Of a stretch of 7,552 nt of DNA, positions 1 through 5,083 are shown piece after piece. Position 1 is the first letter of the stretch. Each line of letters begins with the position of its first letter. This DNA is from Solirubrobacteraceae bacterium (GTDB lineage: Bacteria; Actinomycetota; Thermoleophilia; Solirubrobacterales; Solirubrobacteraceae): the NCBI GenBank assembly GCA_025935735.1, contig JAICUS010000280.1:1-7552 (forward strand), given 5' to 3'. The notes under the pieces were generated by a model. It was not told where the DNA came from. It saw nothing but the letters and a program-made list of their open reading frames with translations, and did not search any database. The translations under genes were made by a program, and so were the position numbers.

Positions 1-174
1 CTGCTCGAGCGCCTTGACCGACTCCGCGCTGCCCGGCAGGAACGAGGAGGTCTCGTTCTTCTGCGCCTGCTCGAACTTGCCGGCCTGGCTGGCGAACCCC
101 GCGAACACGAAGAGCGTGACGAGGAAGACCACCCACGTGGCGGTCCGGCCGGCGGGCACGGTGAAGAGGTTCAT
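1..174 (-). CDS. MmpL/RND-superfamily transporter, N-terminal fragment
   Basis: Only the first 58 residues are in the window; the gene runs off the left edge. The fragment starts MNLFTVPAGR, has one hydrophobic segment at about residues 13-31 (TWVVFLVTLFVFAGFAS), then a polar stretch containing KNETSSFLPG around residues 39-48. This signal-anchor-like helix followed by an ETSSFLP-type motif is typical of the start of actinobacterial MMPL-family transporters, which export lipids or hydrophobic compounds across the inner membrane. Its ATG overlaps the TGA of the upstream SDR-like gene (ATGA), which indicates translational coupling and makes it the third gene of the regulator operon. The substrate cannot be told from this fragment. 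The family call rests on my recognition of the N-terminus. Confidence 0.8.
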   Translation of the reverse strand, partial: MNLFTVPAGRTATWVVFLVTLFVFAGFASQAGKFEQAQKNETSSFLPGSAESVKALEQ

Positions 175-626
175 CGGACCGCGAGCTCCCGGGCCGGGTC
201 GAGCGCACGGCGAGCGGCGTCGCCGAAGCTCGTCAGGGGGAACGGGACGAGGCGCAGGACGGCGGCCGTCTCCATCCGGCTGCGCAGGTGGGCCGAGAGC
301 TGCTGCCGGTCCTCGCCGAGCCCGCCGAGGTACACGATCTGCGAGACGCCCGCCCGCTCGGCCTCGGCCGCGACGTTCGCGGCCGCCCGGCGATCGAGCC
401 CGGCGAAGTCACGCGAGCCGAGCGAATGGACGAGGTGGTAGACGACGTCGACGCCCTCGAGCGCACCGTGCAGCGAGTCGGTCGCGTCGGCGGCGAGCCC
501 GCGAACCCCCGGCAGGTCCGGCGCGCCGCCCCGCCGCGAGACGGCGACGACCTCGCCCCGTTGCGCCGGCACCGGCACGAGCGCGTGCCCGACGAACCCG
601 GTCGCCCCGATGACCGCCGTTCTCAC
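171..626 (-). CDS. Short NAD(P)-binding SDR/epimerase-like protein, probably C-terminally truncated
   Basis: A 151-residue protein with a GTG start. It opens with a Rossmann dinucleotide-binding loop, GATGFVG at residues 7-13, followed by a VSRR segment that fits NADP selection. Further on are LAADATD, the GVDVVYHLVHSLG segment and IVYLGGLGED, all characteristic of atypical SDR/NmrA-like 'NAD(P)H-binding' proteins near MerR regulators in actinobacteria. Family members are usually about twice or more this length. Here the homologous part stops around residue 122 (HLRSRMETAAVLR) and is followed by a short tail that I do not recognise as part of the fold, so substrate-binding portions seem to be missing. 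The GTG was chosen because it overlaps the upstream stop as GTGA and directly precedes the Rossmann strand. It may be a cofactor-binding remnant or a non-catalytic sensor; the function is unknown. Confidence 0.75.
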   Translation of the reverse strand: MRTAVIGATGFVGHALVPVPAQRGEVVAVSRRGGAPDLPGVRGLAADATDSLHGALEGVDVVYHLVHSLGSRDFAGLDRRAAANVAAEAERAGVSQIVYLGGLGEDRQQLSAHLRSRMETAAVLRLVPFPLTSFGDAARRALDPARELAVR

Positions 627-1525
627 GCCGTCACCTCTCCGGCGGTCGCGTGGCCCCGGGCGAGCGCGCTGACGCGCGTGGCCTCGGCGATCGGGTCGCC
701 GGTCAGCAGCAGCACGCCGTCGGACTCCGGGAGACCGCTTCGCGCGGCCGCGCCGCCGAGCGCGAGGCGCCAACGCGCGGCGAACCCGCGCAGCTCGTCG
801 CGGACCGGCCGCACGCGCTCGCGGGCCGCCGCGCTGAGCACGACCACGTCGGGACGGACGCGGCCGCACGCGTCCTCGACGGTGCCGAGCGGGGCGTCGG
901 GGCCGAGATAGACGATGCGCCAGCCGCGCGCACGCAGCGCGAGTCCGAACGCGAGCAGGCCGAGGTCGTGGCGCTCGCCCGGCAGGCAGGCGAGCACGGC
1001 CGCCGGGCCGATCCCGACGCCCCAGCCACGAGCGATGCCGAGCAGGCGTCCACGCAGGACGGTGGTCGCGAAGTGCTCCTGGGCGATCGATGCGTCGCCG
1101 CGCGCCCAGCGCTCTCCGAGCTCGCGCAGATAGGGGAGCACGATCTCGCCGAGCAGCGTCTCCAGCGTCGTCATGGCCAGCAGCCGGTCGAGGATCGCCT
1201 GCGCCCGCGGCTCGTCGAAGCCGTCCAGCGCATCCGCGAGCTCTTCACCCAGCGACGGCCAGGAGAGCGCCGGCAGCGATGCCGCCTCCCCGACCGGCGC
1301 GCGCGACACGGCGGCGGCCGCCTCGGCAGCGGCCAGCCCCTCGGCCAGGTGCCGTTGCATGAGCCGTACGCGCTCCAGATCCGCGTCGGCGTAGAGGCGC
1401 AGGCCGCCGGCTGAGCGTGTGGGCCGCAGGAGCCCATAGCGGCGCTCCCACGCGCGCAGCAGCTCAGGGCTCACCCCGGTGCGCTTGCTCAGCTCGCCGA
1501 TCCGGAGGGCTCGGTCGTCGGTCAT
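623..1525 (-). CDS. MerR-family regulator with cobalamin-binding domain (CarH/LitR-like photoreceptor)
   Basis: A 300-residue protein with the CarH layout. The N-terminal MerR winged helix (residues 7-75) contains RIGELSKRTGVSPELLRAWE and the RYGLLRP wing. A four-helix bundle follows (about 90-165), then a B12-binding Rossmann domain (about 172-300). Key residues are in place: W140 followed by E150-H151 (the Wx9EH signature) and E184-x-H186-x-x-G189, where H186 would be the lower axial cobalt ligand. From memory, Thermus CarH has these at W131, E141, H142, E175 and H177, a constant offset of nine. Such proteins bind adenosylcobalamin, form DNA-binding tetramers in the dark and release DNA when light breaks the Co-C bond. 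The ATG at 1525 is preferred over a GTG 18 bases upstream because it begins 7 nt after a TACAAT -10 box. The gene overlaps the next one by GTGA. It probably regulates itself and the divergent DUF378/FAS1 genes. Confidence 0.93.
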   Translation of the reverse strand: MTDDRALRIGELSKRTGVSPELLRAWERRYGLLRPTRSAGGLRLYADADLERVRLMQRHLAEGLAAAEAAAAVSRAPVGEAASLPALSWPSLGEELADALDGFDEPRAQAILDRLLAMTTLETLLGEIVLPYLRELGERWARGDASIAQEHFATTVLRGRLLGIARGWGVGIGPAAVLACLPGERHDLGLLAFGLALRARGWRIVYLGPDAPLGTVEDACGRVRPDVVVLSAAARERVRPVRDELRGFAARWRLALGGAAARSGLPESDGVLLLTGDPIAEATRVSALARGHATAGEVTA

Positions 1526-1562
1526 GCCGAGATTGTACAGCACTTGGACAACGCCTTGACAG
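1523..1562 (-). promoter_or_regulatory. Promoter of the CarH-like regulator gene (leaderless)
   Basis: On the minus strand the -10 box TACAAT (1537-1532, 5 of 6 to consensus) lies six bases before the ATG at 1525, so the expected transcription start is the A of the start codon. The best -35 is CTGTCA (1562-1557, 4 of 6) with a 19-bp spacer, which is long for sigma-70-type promoters. The -35 shares bases with the -35 of the divergent promoter. No Shine-Dalgarno can exist in such a transcript. Predicted from sequence only. Confidence 0.6.
1534..1561. promoter_or_regulatory. Candidate CarH-type operator: three direct repeats with 11-bp period
   Basis: On the plus strand TGTACA (1534-1539), TGGACA (1545-1550) and TTGACA (1556-1561) start exactly 11 bp apart. 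In minus-strand orientation these read TGTACA, TGTCCA, TGTCAA. CarH tetramers are known to contact 11-bp direct repeats, and the consensus I recall (T-n-G-T-n-C-A core) fits these units with zero or few mismatches. The first repeat overlaps the regulator's -10, and the third is the -35 of the DUF378 promoter, so occupancy would block both. The adjacent gene encodes a CarH-like protein, which supports the assignment. Confidence 0.65.
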
Positions 1563-1591
1563 ATTCCTGATCGGAGGCTACGGTGTAGATA
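1556..1591 (+). promoter_or_regulatory. Promoter of the DUF378-FAS1 operon (probably leaderless)
   Basis: A perfect -35 TTGACA (1556-1561) is followed after 17 bp by TACGGT (1579-1584), which keeps the conserved TA and final T. The ATG at 1591 is seven bases after the -10, so transcription should start at or near the start codon. A GGAGG at 1573-1577 lies 13 bases from the ATG and upstream of the predicted transcript, so it is unlikely to act as a ribosome binding site. Confidence 0.6.
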
Positions 1592-1866
1592 TGGACAACA
1601 ACAGAACAGAAGTTGGACAGCGCAACCTGCTGGACGGCGTCGCCGCCGCCTTGCTCATCGTCGGCGGCCTCAACTGGGGCCTGGTCGCGATCGCCGAGTT
1701 CGACCTCGTGGCCTGGCTCTTCGGCGAGGACTTCGGCACGACGAACGTGGTGACGCGAATCGTCTACGGGCTCGTGGGGCTCGCCGGCGTCTACGGCATC
1801 GCCGCGCTGCTCCGCCGCCGCCAGCCCGCCGGCGCCCATCGCGCACCGGCCGCTGCTTCGCGCTAG
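1591..1866 (+). CDS. DUF378 family small membrane protein
   Basis: A 91-residue protein with two predicted membrane helices: residues about 14-34 (containing LLIVGGLNWGLVAIAEFDLV) and about 53-72 (RIVYGLVGLAGVYGIAALL), joined by a loop WLFGEDFGTTNVVT. The GGLNWGLVA and RIVYGLVGLAGVY motifs are hallmarks of the DUF378 (YuzA-like) family, whose function is unknown. A short Arg/Ala/Pro-rich tail follows the second helix, and positive charge there favours a cytoplasmic C-terminus. The start ATG follows a TTGACA/TACGGT promoter without a leader. The next gene starts 42 bases downstream on the same strand with no terminator between, so the two are probably co-transcribed and under the divergent CarH-like regulator. 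Confidence 0.9.
   Translation: MDNNRTEVGQRNLLDGVAAALLIVGGLNWGLVAIAEFDLVAWLFGEDFGTTNVVTRIVYGLVGLAGVYGIAALLRRRQPAGAHRAPAAASR
1592..1619. promoter_or_regulatory. Possible second operator inside the DUF378 start
   Basis: TGGACA occurs at 1592-1597 and again at 1614-1619, 22 bp (two 11-bp steps) apart. The midpoint position 1603-1608 reads AGAACA, matching at 4 of 6 bases. This repeats the spacing of the upstream array but is out of register with it (36 bp between arrays) and lies within codons 1-10 of the DUF378 gene. It may be an auxiliary regulator site, or may reflect coding constraint. Confidence 0.35.
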
Positions 1867-1895
1867 GCGCGCATCAGGTTCCGCCCCCCTAAGAC

Positions 1896-1902
1896 AGGAA
1901 GG
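1896..1902 (+). promoter_or_regulatory. Strong ribosome binding site of the FAS1 gene
   Basis: AGGAAGG sits six bases before the ATG at 1909. It fixes this start and contrasts with the promoter-proximal genes in the window that lack a leader, which fits an internal operon gene that needs its own Shine-Dalgarno. Confidence 0.8.
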
Positions 1903-1908
1903 ACGAAC

Positions 1909-2412
1909 ATGAGTACCAAGCGCACCATCTCCACCCTCGCCGCGGCCACGGCGGTTGCGGTCGCCGCGGTCGGACCAGCGTCCGCGAGCGCCCACCCTGC
2001 GAGCCCGAAGAAGGACATCGTCGAGACCGCCGTCGCGGCCGGCAAGTTCGACACGCTCACCACGCTGCTCAAGCAGGCCGGCCTGGTCAACGCCCTGAAG
2101 GGCGAGGCGCGCCACACCGTGTTCGCGCCGACCGACAAGGCGTTCGCGAAGGTGCCGAAGGCGACCCTCGACGCGCTCGCCAAGGACAAGGCGAAGCTGC
2201 GCGCCGTGCTGCTCTACCACGTCGCCAAGGGCAAGCTGCCCGCCGCGACGGTCGTCAAGCGCCACTCGATCAAGACGCTCAACGGCCAGCGGGTCCACGT
2301 TCGCGTCCGCGACGGCAAGGTGTTCGTCGGCGGCGCCCGGGTCGTCACGCCGGACGTCGCCGCGTCCAACGGCGTGATCCACGTGATCAACCAGGTGCTG
2401 ATCCCCCGCTAG
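1909..2412 (+). CDS. Secreted fasciclin (FAS1) domain protein
   Basis: A 167-residue protein. A signal peptide spans residues 1-26 or 1-28: basic MSTKR, an Ala/Val-rich core, and the signal-peptidase-like sites ASA. The rest is a single FAS1 domain (about 35-167) with both classical boxes: HTVFAPTDKAF (H1, about 69-79) and the C-terminal SNGVIHVINQVLIP (H2). YHVAKGKLPA and the KTLNGQRVHVRV segment between them also match the family. FAS1 domains mediate adhesion to matrix, surface or partner proteins; bacterial single-domain forms are secreted or surface-associated. The mature part is Lys-rich and strongly basic. It sits behind DUF378 in an apparent operon opposite a light-sensor-type regulator, so an exposure-triggered surface or biofilm role is an inference. 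A strong hairpin terminator follows. Confidence 0.93.
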   Translation: MSTKRTISTLAAATAVAVAAVGPASASAHPASPKKDIVETAVAAGKFDTLTTLLKQAGLVNALKGEARHTVFAPTDKAFAKVPKATLDALAKDKAKLRAVLLYHVAKGKLPAATVVKRHSIKTLNGQRVHVRVRDGKVFVGGARVVTPDVAASNGVIHVINQVLIPR

Positions 2413-2422
2413 GGAAGATGTC

Positions 2423-2462
2423 TCCGCTGCAGCACGGGACTTCGGTTCCGTACTGCCGCGGA
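2423..2462 (+). terminator. UUCG-capped hairpin terminator after the FAS1 gene
   Basis: Outer arm TCCGC (2423-2427) pairs with GCGGA (2458-2462). GCAG (2429-2432) pairs with CTGC (2453-2456). ACGGGAC (2434-2440) pairs with GTTCCGT (2445-2451) with one G-U pair, closing a C(UUCG)G tetraloop (2441-2444). Only two mismatches interrupt an 18-position stem that starts ten bases after the FAS1 stop. There is no U tract, as is common in high-GC actinobacteria. Confidence 0.75.
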
Positions 2463-2577
2463 TCTCCACGGCGCGGCGGCGGCCGCAGCGCTGGCCGATG
2501 AGGTCGCGCGCGGCCGCCACCGCAGTCACCGCCGTGGCGCTCTCGCGCGCCGGCGACGGTCGCGCCGCTCGCGGGGG
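2463..2577. other. Intergenic spacer with nested inverted repeats
   Basis: No gene is seen. Two nested inverted pairs occur: CCACGGCG (2466-2473) with CGCCGTGG (2530-2537), and inside them GGCGGCCG (2478-2485) with CGGCCGCC (2511-2518). They could fold into a structured element but are so GC-rich that chance is plausible. Confidence 0.3.
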
Positions 2578-2594
2578 TGGCATAATCGTGGCAT
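2577..2594 (+). promoter_or_regulatory. Toxin-antitoxin promoter (extended -10) with overlapping direct-repeat operator
   Basis: TGG-CATAAT (2578-2586) is an extended -10 with a 5-of-6 hexamer, six bases before the antitoxin ATG at 2593, so the mRNA is probably leaderless. No good -35 is seen. GTGGCAT occurs at 2577-2583 and 2588-2594, an 11-bp period spanning the -10 and start codon. Paired sites at about one helical turn are typical targets of ribbon-helix-helix antitoxins, so autorepression here is likely. Confidence 0.55.
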
Positions 2595-2829
2595 GGCCCG
2601 CACACGGCTGAGCACGACGGTCGATGCCGAGCTCCTCGCCGGAGCGCGGCGGGCGCGTTCGGGGCTGACCGACGCCGCCCTGGTCGACGAAGCGCTGCGA
2701 GCGCTGCTGGCTCGCCAACGCGCCGCGGAAGTGGACGCGAGCTACGCCGCGTATGACGCGCATCCGCTGGATGAGCCTGACGCGTGGGGCGACCTTGCCT
2801 CGTTTCGCGCCGCCGCGGCGGCCAGTTGA
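2593..2829 (+). CDS. MazE-like ribbon-helix-helix antitoxin
   Basis: A 78-residue protein. Residues 4-11 (TRLSTTVD) form the expected beta strand that inserts in the DNA major groove. Helix A (about 12-22) is separated by SGLTD from helix B (about 26-41, [16 protein letters not shown]), the ribbon-helix-helix pattern. The acidic, aromatic C-terminal part ([20 protein letters not shown], about 48-67) is the type of extended tail that wraps and blocks MazF. The toxin gene starts two bases after the stop, as in classical antitoxin-first TA operons. The protein is expected to neutralise the toxin and, with it, repress the promoter. The start ATG lies six bases after an extended -10. Identification as MazE-type rests on tail pattern and partner, and a VapB-like label is possible. 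Confidence 0.88.
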   Translation: MARTRLSTTVDAELLAGARRARSGLTDAALVDEALRALLARQRAAEVDASYAAYDAHPLDEPDAWGDLASFRAAAAAS

Positions 2830-2831
2830 GC

Positions 2832-3155
2832 ATGATCCCGGCTCGCGGCGAGCTGTGGTGGTGCGAGCTTCCGGGGGCCGGCCGGCGCCCGGTGGTCGTG
2901 CTGTCCCGTGACGCGGCGATCCCGCGCCTGCGCCGTGCGTTGGTCGCGCCTTGCACGACGACGATCCGGTTGCTCGCCAGCGAGGTCGTCCTCGAGCCCG
3001 GCGATGACCCGGTGCCGCAGCGCTCGGCGGTGAACCTCGACTCGGTCGAGAGCGTGTCCATCGCGGTCCTCGTGCAGCGGCTCGGAAGGCTCGCCGACGT
3101 GCGCATGCGTGACATCTGCAGCGCGCTGGCCACCGCGGTCGACTGCCAGGACTGA
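2832..3155 (+). CDS. MazF/PemK-family endoribonuclease toxin
   Basis: A 107-residue toxin, normal MazF length. It starts MIPARGELWWCELPG, then RRPVVVLSRDAAI, VAPCTTTIR, a variable loop, and SAVNLDSVESVSIAVLVQRLGRL, all standard PemK/MazF blocks. The conserved Arg of the RRPVV strand and Thr residues of PCTTTIR are at the positions of the usual catalytic groove. MazF enzymes cut single-stranded mRNA at short sequences and stop growth until the antitoxin is restored. The start at 2832 was chosen because RGELWW immediately follows; an upstream ATG at 2784 would add an unrelated 16-residue leader inside the antitoxin gene. There is no clear Shine-Dalgarno, and the 2-base gap indicates translational coupling. 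It ends 10 bases before the convergent UPF0158 gene. Confidence 0.93.
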   Translation: MIPARGELWWCELPGAGRRPVVVLSRDAAIPRLRRALVAPCTTTIRLLASEVVLEPGDDPVPQRSAVNLDSVESVSIAVLVQRLGRLADVRMRDICSALATAVDCQD

Positions 3156-3165
3156 CGCGCCCCCG

Positions 3166-3810
3166 CTACCGGATCGGACGCAGACCGTGCTCGGCGAGCC
3201 AGCGGCGCGCTCGGCCACGCCGGCGCTCGTCGGCGAACCGGTGGAAGCGGGTGAGCTCGTCCGGATGCGCGTCCAGCACGGCGCGAAACCGCCGGAAGGC
3301 CCCGCGACCCTGGATCGCGCGCTCGAGCCGCTGCGCCAGCGCGCGATCGGGCACGGCGGCCGCGAACTCCGCCATGTCGCGCCAGCCGGCGTGCGAGCCT
3401 GCCTCCACTGAAAGCCAGCGCCCCGGGTCGTCGAGCTCGACGGGGTCGTCGTACGGGGAGCCCGGCCAGATCTCGCCGGTGGCCAGGTCGATCCGCCCGC
3501 CGCCGTGCACCGGGTCGCCGTCGAGCAGCTCCGCCAGCTCCTCCACGTCGACGGCGATCGGCCGCAGCTCGCTCGCCTGGTCCTCGAGCGCGTCGGCAAG
3601 CTCGGCGTCTCCGTCGAGCCCCCGGCGGCGCAGCCGTTCGGTGCACGCGCGCGCGAGCGGGCTCTCGGGATCGTCCAGCAGCGCGTCGCCCACGAGCTGG
3701 AGCACGTCGTCGAGTGGGCGAGCCTCGCACGCGCGGCGGACCGCCGCCTGGTCGCGCCGCCACACGGCGGCGCGCAGCTCTTGCAGCGACTCGCGGTCCC
3801 ACTCGGACAC
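3166..3810 (-). CDS. UPF0158-family protein with N-terminal extension
   Basis: A 214-residue soluble protein with a GTG start six bases after the stop of the 417-aa gene, so the two form an operon. Residues about 85-210 resemble UPF0158: DLATGEIWPG, RWLSVEAGSHAGWRDMAEFA, then RLERAIQGRGAFRRFRAVLD and a C-terminal RWLAEHGL. The family has no established function. The first about 80 residues are an acidic, Leu-rich helical extension (DDVLQLVGDALLDDPESPLA, LADALED) not present in short family members. No catalytic motif or membrane segment is visible. The stop is 10 bases from the convergent mazF stop with no room for separate terminators, so overlapping transcripts are likely. Confidence 0.82.
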   Translation of the reverse strand: MSEWDRESLQELRAAVWRRDQAAVRRACEARPLDDVLQLVGDALLDDPESPLARACTERLRRRGLDGDAELADALEDQASELRPIAVDVEELAELLDGDPVHGGGRIDLATGEIWPGSPYDDPVELDDPGRWLSVEAGSHAGWRDMAEFAAAVPDRALAQRLERAIQGRGAFRRFRAVLDAHPDELTRFHRFADERRRGRARRWLAEHGLRPIR

Positions 3811-3816
3811 GGCCGG

Positions 3817-5070
3817 CTACGCGACGAGCCCCTCGTTGTAGCGGTCGACGAACCGCTGGACCTGCTCACCGTCGCTGAGGTCGACGCCGGCCGCGAGCGC
3901 AGCCTCGGCGAACGACTTCGCCGGCCCCCAGGCCGCCTGATCCTGAGTGGTGCGGAGCATCTCGTCGCGGTGCTCATCCACGGCCGCGACGGCCTCTTTC
4001 AGCTTCGCCGCCGGGACGCCGCGCCGGCGGCCGGCGTAGCGGACCCAGGCGGCCAGCACGTCCGGGACGCGCTCGAAGAACGCGGCGTCCCCGGAGATCT
4101 TGCGCGGCAGCCAGTCGACCATGAACAGCTCGACCACGACCGGGCTCCAGCGCAGCGGGCCGCCATGGTTGTAGTCCGCGCCGAAGTCGATCGCGACCTG
4201 CGCCACGTACTCGGCATCCTCGTCACCGCGCCAGCGCCGGCCCTCCGGCGCCTCCAGGAACCCGGCGAGCAGGGCTTCGCGCTCCTCGGGAGGCACCTCG
4301 CGGTAGTCGTCGGGCAGCTCGAAGCCCTCTGGCAGCAGGCGCAGACGAGCCTCGACCAGCGCGCGCGACGCGGGGACGTCCTCGCTCACCGGCGGGTCGA
4401 GCGTGTGGTCGAGCATGTAGAGCGCGCGCTCGACGCGGGCGCGCGCCTCGGCGAGATCGAGCGCGCGCAACTCGATCCCCGGCTCGCCGTGGCGCTCGAA
4501 CTCGGCCCGGACCTCCGCCAGCGGCCCGGCCACGAACACGTCCTTGACCAGCCCACCGAGGTTGTGGTCCACGTACACGCCCAAGGTGTGCGACCCGCTG
4601 AACTCCAGCACCACGCTGACGCCGTCGTCGAAGTCGTCCTCGCACAGCAGCGCCGCCGCGGTCGGCCGAGCGCTGCCGGGCTCGCCCGCCCAGTCAGGGT
4701 CCGGCAGGCCGGCAGCGGCGAGTCGGTCGGCCGCCGCGCCCGCCAGTTGCGCCCGGCCGGGCGCGCCGACCGCGCTCAGCGCCCGCAGCGCGGCGAGCGC
4801 CGGCGCCGTGCCCAGCGCCTCGAGCGAGCGCACCAGCCCGGGGAAGAACACCGCGTCGGCCTCCGGCTCGTGCAGCCAGGTGCCCACGAGGCCCGACGCC
4901 CACTGCTCGGCCTCGAGAGCGTCCGTGACCTCGGCCACGACCTCGGTGGCCAGCTTGGCCACCTCCGCGAGCATGCGCCGCAGCGAATCCGCCTGGCCGC
5001 GCGCCCGGGTCGCCGACTGCGCCTTGCGTCGCTGGCGCCGCTGCTGCTGCCGATGCCGCTTCTCGCTCAT
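3817..5070 (-). CDS. Conserved hypothetical protein, 417 aa
   Basis: I cannot name a family with confidence. The protein starts with a very basic patch (KRHRQQQRRQRRK, residues 4-16), followed by a helical region (about 28-56), an Ala/Leu-rich helical part (about 78-122), a predicted alpha/beta core with VSVVLEFSGSHTLGVYVDHN (about 151-170) and DVFVAGPLAE, then a long acidic linker. The C-terminal half has WSPVVVELFMVDWLPRKI (about 308-325), VLAAWVRYAGRRRGVP (about 338-353), and ends FVDRYNEGLVA. There is no signal peptide or membrane helix. I recall similar WSPVxVExFxxDWxPRK proteins in streptomycetes and relatives, also uncharacterised. The ATG at 5070 is preferred to one 51 bases upstream because it starts the basic domain and lies 7 bases after a TACGCT -10-like box. 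It is followed directly by the UPF0158 gene. A long open frame on the opposite strand (3505-5226) is a shadow. Confidence 0.85.
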   Translation of the reverse strand: MSEKRHRQQQRRQRRKAQSATRARGQADSLRRMLAEVAKLATEVVAEVTDALEAEQWASGLVGTWLHEPEADAVFFPGLVRSLEALGTAPALAALRALSAVGAPGRAQLAGAAADRLAAAGLPDPDWAGEPGSARPTAAALLCEDDFDDGVSVVLEFSGSHTLGVYVDHNLGGLVKDVFVAGPLAEVRAEFERHGEPGIELRALDLAEARARVERALYMLDHTLDPPVSEDVPASRALVEARLRLLPEGFELPDDYREVPPEEREALLAGFLEAPEGRRWRGDEDAEYVAQVAIDFGADYNHGGPLRWSPVVVELFMVDWLPRKISGDAAFFERVPDVLAAWVRYAGRRRGVPAAKLKEAVAAVDEHRDEMLRTTQDQAAWGPAKSFAEAALAAGVDLSDGEQVQRFVDRYNEGLVA

Positions 5071-5083
5071 GACGGCGAGCGTA
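5068..5083 (-). promoter_or_regulatory. Leaderless-type -10 of the 417-aa gene
   Basis: On the minus strand TACGCT (5083-5078) precedes the ATG at 5070 by seven bases, and no ribosome binding site is present. The 16 bases from -10 to ATG match those of the 105-aa gene at 6286-6301 at 14 of 16 positions. No convincing -35 is seen. Confidence 0.45.

Noticed and set aside
14..1414. Several plus-strand frames over the SDR-like and regulator genes
   Set aside because: All are antisense or frame-shifted shadows of genes with clear Rossmann, MerR and B12-binding motifs.
1573..1577. GGAGG as the ribosome binding site of DUF378
   Set aside because: It is 13 bases from the ATG and upstream of the start predicted from TTGACA/TACGGT, so it would not be in the mRNA.
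1522..2763. Minus-strand open frame of 413 codons opposite DUF378 and FAS1
   Set aside because: No domain is recognisable, composition is shadow-like, and both plus-strand genes have clear family motifs and start signals.
2387..3977. Two long minus-strand frames (471 and 411 codons) across the TA genes and UPF0158
   Set aside because: They cross the MazE/MazF coding sequences and are Arg/Pro/Ser-rich without motifs; the UPF0158 frame explains the minus-strand coding there.
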